Shown here: piece by piece, positions 32,395 to 36,686 of the stretch | How the letters are laid out: each line of letters begins with the position of its first letter | How positions within the stretch are numbered: the stretch's first letter is position 1 | Translations under genes and position numbers: made by a program | NCBI GenBank assembly: GCA_900548975.1 | Contig: URMS01000029.1 | Coordinates: 1-36,686, forward strand | DNA: 36,686 nucleotides | Direction of reading: 5' to 3' | Source: an uncultured Porphyromonadaceae bacterium | Lineage (GTDB): Bacteria; Bacteroidota; Bacteroidia; Bacteroidales; Muribaculaceae | Notes under the pieces: generated by a model | The model's input: only the letters and a program-made list of their open reading frames with translations | Told to the model about the DNA's origin: nothing | The model's database searches: none

Positions 32395-32789
32395 GTAAAA
32401 CCGGCCATAAAAAGGCCGGTACTGCAAGAAGGCGTAGACAGCATGCCAAGTCTCGTTTGAAAAAACCGGCCAAGTTTAGAAAACGCAGAAGACGGAAGCA
32501 CCAGACTATCGCCCTCCTTCGGATTGTAGGCTAATACTCTGCATGTATGCCATATTGTGGCTTATGAGCAGGAGTATCGGCATATTGTCTGAGGCGTGGG
32601 GATAATGTCTCTTCAATGTTCCATTCTGCATAAGGTTCCTTGGCCGGAATTGCCGGCAAGAAGAGAGGAACCCTGTTTCTCCAATCAAGTCGGCATTACC
32701 TTCAAACGATGGACGCGAGGCGGCAAACGCCCCACGTCTTTCTTGCTTTATGCCTTTTTCTAATTCCGAACAACCTTAAAAATAAACGA
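32395..32789 (+). promoter_or_regulatory. Long structured 5' leader of the orphan operon
   Basis: The leader opens with a hairpin ACCGGCC/GGCCGGT (32400-32420). The GGCCGG at 32414-32419 can alternatively pair with CCGGCC at 32466-32471, so two exclusive folds exist. A second nested hairpin, GGTTCC/GGAACC enclosing CCGG/CCGG, lies at about 32633-32672. No riboswitch class was recognised. Reading frames across it are short, lack plausible starts, or have a composition unlike real genes. Confidence 0.45.
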
Positions 32790-35009
32790 ATGGAAAAACA
32801 AAAAAAGAAGAAAAAGCCCGACGCTGATGTCTATACATCCTCGGAGGAGATCTTCGGGCGTGAACTCGGACCATTGATGCGCACAGGCAGAGATCTCATC
32901 AAAAGCATGGAAGAAGCTGAAACGGCTATGAAAAAGTCAGCTGAGATTCCTTCACCGGGAGAGCGGCCTTCTCTCAAAGACTATATCGGCCGTCCTTTAC
33001 AGACAATCCTTATAAGTTTTATAGTCATTCTTGTACTATTTGGCGCCGGATGGCTCATCTTGTTGGCGTACTACAATGGATGGACACGCTTCTGCGATCT
33101 TGTCTTTACCGAAGGTCTTGTTCTTATCGGTATTTCGGCATTAATCGGTGGTATCGGTTTTTATCTTTACAATTCGTGCAACAAAGAATGGGAAGTAGAA
33201 AATGACATGTATATGTCCTCTGCTTATAGAAAATGGACCATCGAGCTTTCCAGAAGTCGGGAGGCGTTTGTTGCAAACAAAGTCGAAGTGGCAAAATTGC
33301 TAAAAAAGAGGACGACTGAATTGCTGGCGCTATCCGACAATATTTTGGAAGGGCATCTCGCATCCGGAGATATGATTTTCCAACGGGAGATCAAGCTTGC
33401 AATAAACCTGACAGATTGGGCCGACGAGGAAAGCAAAAAGGCCCAAACGGAAGCCGCTGATATAAAAATCGACAAGTCATATGACCGCCCCGATATCTCT
33501 GCTATATATGTTCCGGCTGCTGTGTACGCGGTTATTGTTGTTGTCCTTATTGCGTTTCACTGCATAATATGGGTGCTTAAACTCATCTTTAATATTCCGT
33601 GGGACACCTGGAACTGGGCATCGACAGCCCTTGTCTGGGCGGCACCGATTGCACTCGCTGTAATGATTGTTATAGGGCTTATATGGTCTGCGAAAAAGAA
33701 AAAGTGGGGGGCAATAGAGACTAATAAAAAACAGCAGAAAAATATGCAAGAAAAGCTGACAGCCCAAGGCGAAAGCCTTGAAAAGTTGTCAGGCGATATA
33801 TATGAAGATACTATATATCCTCTCATAAATAAGAGGAAGGAACTTTGGAAAAAGCTCTTCGCCCGTAATCTGGCATTTCCAATCAGAGATTTTGATGGGT
33901 GGAATCACTATGATATTTTTGATACGTATTTCTCAATGACGAACCGGTTGAGATATATTCAGACTCTGCCTGCCGAAAGACGCACTGATGCTGCTATAGA
34001 CTTCTATAATAAAAAACTCGGACTCTTTTTCAAGTATTCTATTAGGAGTGAAGCGGGAGAGGATGAAAGCCTTTATAAGCCTTTCGAATGGGCTCTGTCG
34101 AATAAGACATTAAAAGAATTGCGAGCCAACGACACTCCCGATGCTGCGACAAAGTCTCGTTTGAAACGCCTTGACGATAAAAACCGTAACTTCATCGATA
34201 TCGACGGCGTTATTGAAGACTTTCAGGGCTTTCTCGATATCGACACTTCGGGAACCTTTTTTGAACACGACAGTAAGAAAGTAGAGAGAAAGACCAAGCA
34301 ACTGCAACAGTGTTACAATGATTTCTCTGATCAGGTGAACAGCTTCGGCAAACTCGTGGCGCAGATTAACGCATCGCTCGGTATGTCCCGTATGATCGCC
34401 TATCGGAATCTTTATCTTGGCGCAGAGCTTGTCAACATCATCCACGAGACAGCCAACGGGGGTATGCTCACTCGTATCGACGATAACCTGTCAGGCCTTT
34501 CGGCAGACTCCGTTGATGTCAGTGGCCTCGAAGCTGTGGGTGTAAAACAGACAGCCATCAACATTCTCGATTCCTCACTCGGGGCAGTGGCAGTTGCCGT
34601 CGACAATGTGCTGAACAACAAGGCTGCAAAGAAATACTATAAAAAGAATCCTAAGGAAGCCCTCGCAACAGCTGCCGTTGTCGCTGTAGGAGCGGCTATA
34701 GACAGCGTTATCGATGCCTGGAAAGAGCGCAACGCCCTCATTACGCGCTGCTTGGAGACACAGCAAGAGTTAGCTGCTAACATGGAAAGCCTTGTAGAGC
34801 AGTTCCTCGATAGTCAGGCTAAGGCTTCGCGTGCAATCGAGCTTATCGGCGCTATCATAAAGGTGAACGACGGATTCATGGCTATTTACGAGCCCTTGCG
34901 CGATAAAGTTTTCGTCGACCGCAAACCCGAATCGGTGAGCCTGCAGGAGCTGCAGCAGCTCGTTCTCGCCATCAAAGAATATAAATCTATCTCAGACTCA
35001 AAAATATGA
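32790..35009 (+). CDS. Unrecognised 739-aa membrane protein with coiled-coil regions
   Basis: No family recognised. A Lys-rich N-terminus (MEKQKKKKKPDADVY) leads to hydrophobic segments at about 72-95 and 105-127, a helical stretch (140-235, rich in Lys/Glu heptads), hydrophobic segments at 240-263 and 279-300, then a long helical cytoplasmic or periplasmic part. The C-terminal third has alternating Ala-rich (NPKEALATAAVVAVGAAIDSV) and coiled-coil segments. The ATG at 32790 was chosen over an in-frame codon 50 residues earlier because it follows an A-rich stretch typical of Bacteroidota starts and the upstream extension lies in the structured leader. Base composition is clearly more AT-rich than the first 28 kb. 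Its stop overlaps the next ATG. Membrane-associated scaffold, stress or defence protein are open possibilities. Confidence 0.75.
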   Translation: MEKQKKKKKPDADVYTSSEEIFGRELGPLMRTGRDLIKSMEEAETAMKKSAEIPSPGERPSLKDYIGRPLQTILISFIVILVLFGAGWLILLAYYNGWTRFCDLVFTEGLVLIGISALIGGIGFYLYNSCNKEWEVENDMYMSSAYRKWTIELSRSREAFVANKVEVAKLLKKRTTELLALSDNILEGHLASGDMIFQREIKLAINLTDWADEESKKAQTEAADIKIDKSYDRPDISAIYVPAAVYAVIVVVLIAFHCIIWVLKLIFNIPWDTWNWASTALVWAAPIALAVMIVIGLIWSAKKKKWGAIETNKKQQKNMQEKLTAQGESLEKLSGDIYEDTIYPLINKRKELWKKLFARNLAFPIRDFDGWNHYDIFDTYFSMTNRLRYIQTLPAERRTDAAIDFYNKKLGLFFKYSIRSEAGEDESLYKPFEWALSNKTLKELRANDTPDAATKSRLKRLDDKNRNFIDIDGVIEDFQGFLDIDTSGTFFEHDSKKVERKTKQLQQCYNDFSDQVNSFGKLVAQINASLGMSRMIAYRNLYLGAELVNIIHETANGGMLTRIDDNLSGLSADSVDVSGLEAVGVKQTAINILDSSLGAVAVAVDNVLNNKAAKKYYKKNPKEALATAAVVAVGAAIDSVIDAWKERNALITRCLETQQELAANMESLVEQFLDSQAKASRAIELIGAIIKVNDGFMAIYEPLRDKVFVDRKPESVSLQELQQLVLAIKEYKSISDSKI

Positions 35010-35452
35010 AACACGACAATCAGATGCCTGCAACCCGGCAACCGGATGCACTTGATCGCACACAGAATATCCTCACATTAGTTAAGGCTAACGAGCAGGT
35101 GATTAGGCAGGGAATGGACCTCGTTGCGCAAGTTACCGACGTATATGCCGAAAGTCAGCGGCTCAACGCTCAGATAGCGATGTGCGAGCAATGGAGCCGC
35201 ATAGAAATGGCAAAGACCGCTGCCAAATTTTATGCCACCAAGGAGCTGATAGAGCGCACCTTTGGGGAGCGTCACCAGGCTCTTTCGGCGCACTACCGGG
35301 CCCTTGACCACGCCCTCGCCTGTGGTGACCGCGATCTCATTGTTGCCGCAATGCATCAGATAAGTTCTATCGTGACAAGTTCTCCTTTAGCCGACTTTCA
35401 GACCTTTGTGGAGCGCTTTAACGACAAATCACAACCCTTGTTAGATTTTTAG
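35006..35452 (+). CDS. Unrecognised 148-aa helical protein
   Basis: No family recognised. The sequence lacks a signal peptide or hydrophobic helix and is rich in Ala, Gln, Glu and Leu, with long predicted helices (ILTLVKANEQVIRQGMDLVAQ; SRIEMAKTAAKFYATKELIE; a C-terminal HQISSIVT segment), so it is probably a soluble alpha-helical protein able to form coiled coils. The ATG overlaps the stop of the 739-aa gene (ATGA), implying translational coupling and a likely physical partnership. Its stop is 3 nt before the next ATG. Confidence 0.7.
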   Translation: MKHDNQMPATRQPDALDRTQNILTLVKANEQVIRQGMDLVAQVTDVYAESQRLNAQIAMCEQWSRIEMAKTAAKFYATKELIERTFGERHQALSAHYRALDHALACGDRDLIVAAMHQISSIVTSSPLADFQTFVERFNDKSQPLLDF

Positions 35453-35455
35453 CCT

Positions 35456-35950
35456 ATGAGAACCTTTATGTCCTGGCTTATCGCCAACATCGAAATTGCC
35501 ACAGTTGTAATCCTGATACCGTTCATCTTAATGGCTCTACACGTCCATCCCGAAGCGGCTCTGGTAAAAGACAGCGACCACCCTCTGCTTATGAACGTGA
35601 TCGCAATATCTCTGCTGATTGCAGTAACTGCCCCTCCCACCAAAAATTTAATAAGCGATATAATATCGTTGATACTAAGTGGCTTCGGAGCTTTAATCGT
35701 GATGGGCGCTCTGATGGATTCAATATCGGACACCGAGTTAATAATGTTTGCTGTAGTATCGCTTGTCGCAGGGATCGCTATCGCTGTATTTGCGGTGTCG
35801 AACTTCTATGATATTGTGTCGCTGCGGTGGCTCTATTCCAATAGTGACGCTACAAAATTCGAGGTATCGGCTTCCTATGGAATAAGTCGTTTCTGCATGG
35901 GTACACGTCTGGCGGCCTATATTTTCGCTTTCATATTGGGTTGCCTTTGA
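35456..35950 (+). CDS. Unrecognised 164-aa polytopic membrane protein
   Basis: No family recognised. Hydrophobic segments at about residues 6-28, 44-62, 64-88, 92-116 and 145-163 predict four or five membrane helices, with a polar stretch NSDATKFEVSASYGISRFCMGT before the last helix. There is no signal-peptide cleavage pattern and no channel or transporter motif. It is the third gene of the orphan operon, 3 nt after the previous stop. The group II intron begins 50 bp after its stop. Membrane partner of the 739-aa protein is the natural hypothesis. Confidence 0.7.
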   Translation: MRTFMSWLIANIEIATVVILIPFILMALHVHPEAALVKDSDHPLLMNVIAISLLIAVTAPPTKNLISDIISLILSGFGALIVMGALMDSISDTELIMFAVVSLVAGIAIAVFAVSNFYDIVSLRWLYSNSDATKFEVSASYGISRFCMGTRLAAYIFAFILGCL

Positions 35951-35978
35951 ATCGGCTGCATTTCTAATTCGCACACAT

Positions 35979-36010
35979 AACCGGACGCTTTCTCTCGAAG
36001 GTGTCCGGTT
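35979..36010 (+). other. Hairpin spanning the 5' junction of the group II intron
   Basis: AACCGGAC (35979-35986) pairs with GTCCGGTT (36003-36010), extendable by a G.U and a C-G pair to 10 bp around a 12-nt loop, 29 bp after the operon's last stop. It is terminator-like but followed only by GCTTTGG. Intrinsic-terminator hairpins are known insertion sites for some bacterial group II introns; here the right arm appears to lie inside the intron. Confidence 0.45.
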
Positions 36011-36633
36011 GCTTTGGTATGACGGGCATGTCATACATCTGTGGTGAAAGTCCACGCGGGGCGTAGTTGCCGACGAACCCCAGAGCGACTTGCAAGTTTC
36101 GAGTGGCGACGCTCGGGAGAGAAGAAGCAATAGCGAAATCGTGGCCTGACGGACAGAAATCCGATATGAAGGCGTATCAAGCGGACAAGCTGGCCAAAGA
36201 CAGCAAAGTTCCCAAAGGCAACCGTAACCTTGATGCGTAAATCGGGCAGGTAAACGAGGAAAGATGTATGGCTTATCCCGCGAGGTCTGGGCAGTCCGCA
36301 AGGATAGTAACAACCAATGTCGAGAAGTCAGCAGAGGCCGAAGTAGCCGACCGCGAGCCGGTCAAGGCGAAGGGCCGAATCGCGCATTGTCTGAGAGGTA
36401 GAATCGTGTAGAAAGCGGGATTGGTAGTCAGATGTCCGAAGAGGAACTCTCCTTTCAAGAAGATAGGGTGTATCCCGACAATAGAGAGGAAGTGACGATA
36501 GCCTTTATGCGAAGCTAATGACAGAGGGCAAACTAAGCGCGAAACCGCCGTATGCCGAACGGCTCGTACGGTGGTGTGAGAGGAAAGGAAACGAAAGTAG
36601 GTCAGAAAACTTTCGTTTCCCGACCTACTCGAT
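36001..36633 (+). mobile_element. ORF-less group II intron
   Basis: Group II ribozyme without a reverse transcriptase. The 5' end begins GTGTC (close to GUGYG), followed by the conserved domain I segment GGTGAAAGTCCAC. Domain V is at about 36543-36575: ACCGCCGTA pairing with TACGGTGGT, a GAAC-capped tip and a CG bulge. Domain VI follows with a GGAAACGAAAGT/ACTTTCGTTTCC stem, and the 3' end reads CCTACTCGAT with an A seven nt from the end as candidate branch point. GGTTGC near the start can pair with GCAACC at about 36219 as a basal stem. Domain IV is short with no intron protein in about 630 bp. The 5' boundary is uncertain by some 10 nt. Mobility would require a protein in trans. Confidence 0.85.
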
Positions 36634-36686
36634 TAAGAGGGTGTTTCATAATATCTGTTAAACTCCAGGCCAAAAAGTCGGAGATG
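36634..36686. other. Sequence 3' of the intron, to the window end
   Basis: About 50 bp beginning TAAGAGGGTGTTTCATAATA. A start of the type GAGGGTGTTTCATAA resembles insertion-sequence ends, but no transposase or second terminal repeat is visible in the window, so this remains unassigned. Confidence 0.25.

Noticed and set aside
32226..32534. Possible 102-codon basic protein before the orphan operon
   Set aside because: It starts with TTG inside a repeat, upstream of the promoter that would transcribe it, and has Lys/Arg-rich composition generated by structured non-coding sequence.
36634..36686. Insertion sequence end
   Set aside because: Only about 50 bp are visible with no transposase or paired inverted repeat; resemblance of the terminal bases alone is insufficient.

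Overview
The window looks like a chromosomal segment of a Bacteroidales gut commensal, most likely family Muribaculaceae (inferred, not proven). Supporting signs are the Bacteroidota promoter grammar seen repeatedly (TTTG or TTG, a spacer of about 19-21 nt, then TAnnTTTG), lineage-typical genes (DUF4919, DUF456, Wzi-type outer-membrane protein, GIN-domain protein, the three-gene glycogen cluster), a Gln/Asn-rich N-terminal extension on the RluB-type pseudouridine synthase, and GC-rich coding sequence. The last 8 kb is visibly more AT-rich and more accessory in character. No rRNA or tRNA gene and no CRISPR array was seen.

Layout. 1-260: a dense hairpin array. 261-4634 (minus): cinA-type gene followed by uvrA. 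4701-4842: partial copy of the hairpin array. 4927-11799 (plus): an envelope/glycan operon with a Wzi-like outer-membrane protein, a lipocalin-like lipoprotein, a LegB-like dehydratase, an ATP-grasp enzyme and a NeuB/LegI-type nonulosonate synthase, joined by short overlaps, then a secreted GH127 glycosidase. 11811-12427: a gene-free stretch made almost entirely of nested palindromes, including an inverted third copy of the hairpin array. 12439-15810 (minus): ferritin, an ArnT-like GT39 membrane glycosyltransferase, a DUF4919 protein and a DUF456 membrane protein. 16175-20305 (plus): an RluB-like enzyme with a prion-like N-terminus, asparaginyl-tRNA synthetase and a PLP aminotransferase. 20469-25163 (plus): glycogen debranching enzyme, GT4 glycogen-synthase-like enzyme and GH57 amylase. 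25325-28501 (minus): dusB, a GIN-domain protein and a polysaccharide flippase.

28502-36686 is the accessory end. It has a small outer-membrane protein, a radical SAM enzyme, a predicted small RNA with its own promoter and terminator, and a WYL-domain regulator. Divergent from the regulator is a tight three-gene operon of unrecognised proteins: a 739-aa four-helix membrane/coiled-coil protein, a 148-aa helical protein and a 164-aa membrane protein. The operon has a strong promoter and a structured leader of about 395 nt. An ORF-less group II intron follows directly. This regulator-plus-orphan-operon module is the best candidate for an undescribed system; its function cannot be read from sequence alone.

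The other unusual layer is non-coding: a roughly 220-bp repeat of six hairpins (three copies), a nested 39-bp/23-bp double palindrome, two 7-nt-phased inverted arrays, and a 56-bp promoter-bearing palindromic repeat found upstream of both dusB and the WYL gene. Several genes (cinA, the wzi-like gene, the WYL gene) have a -7 box only 4-7 nt before the start codon, which suggests leaderless or nearly leaderless mRNAs.
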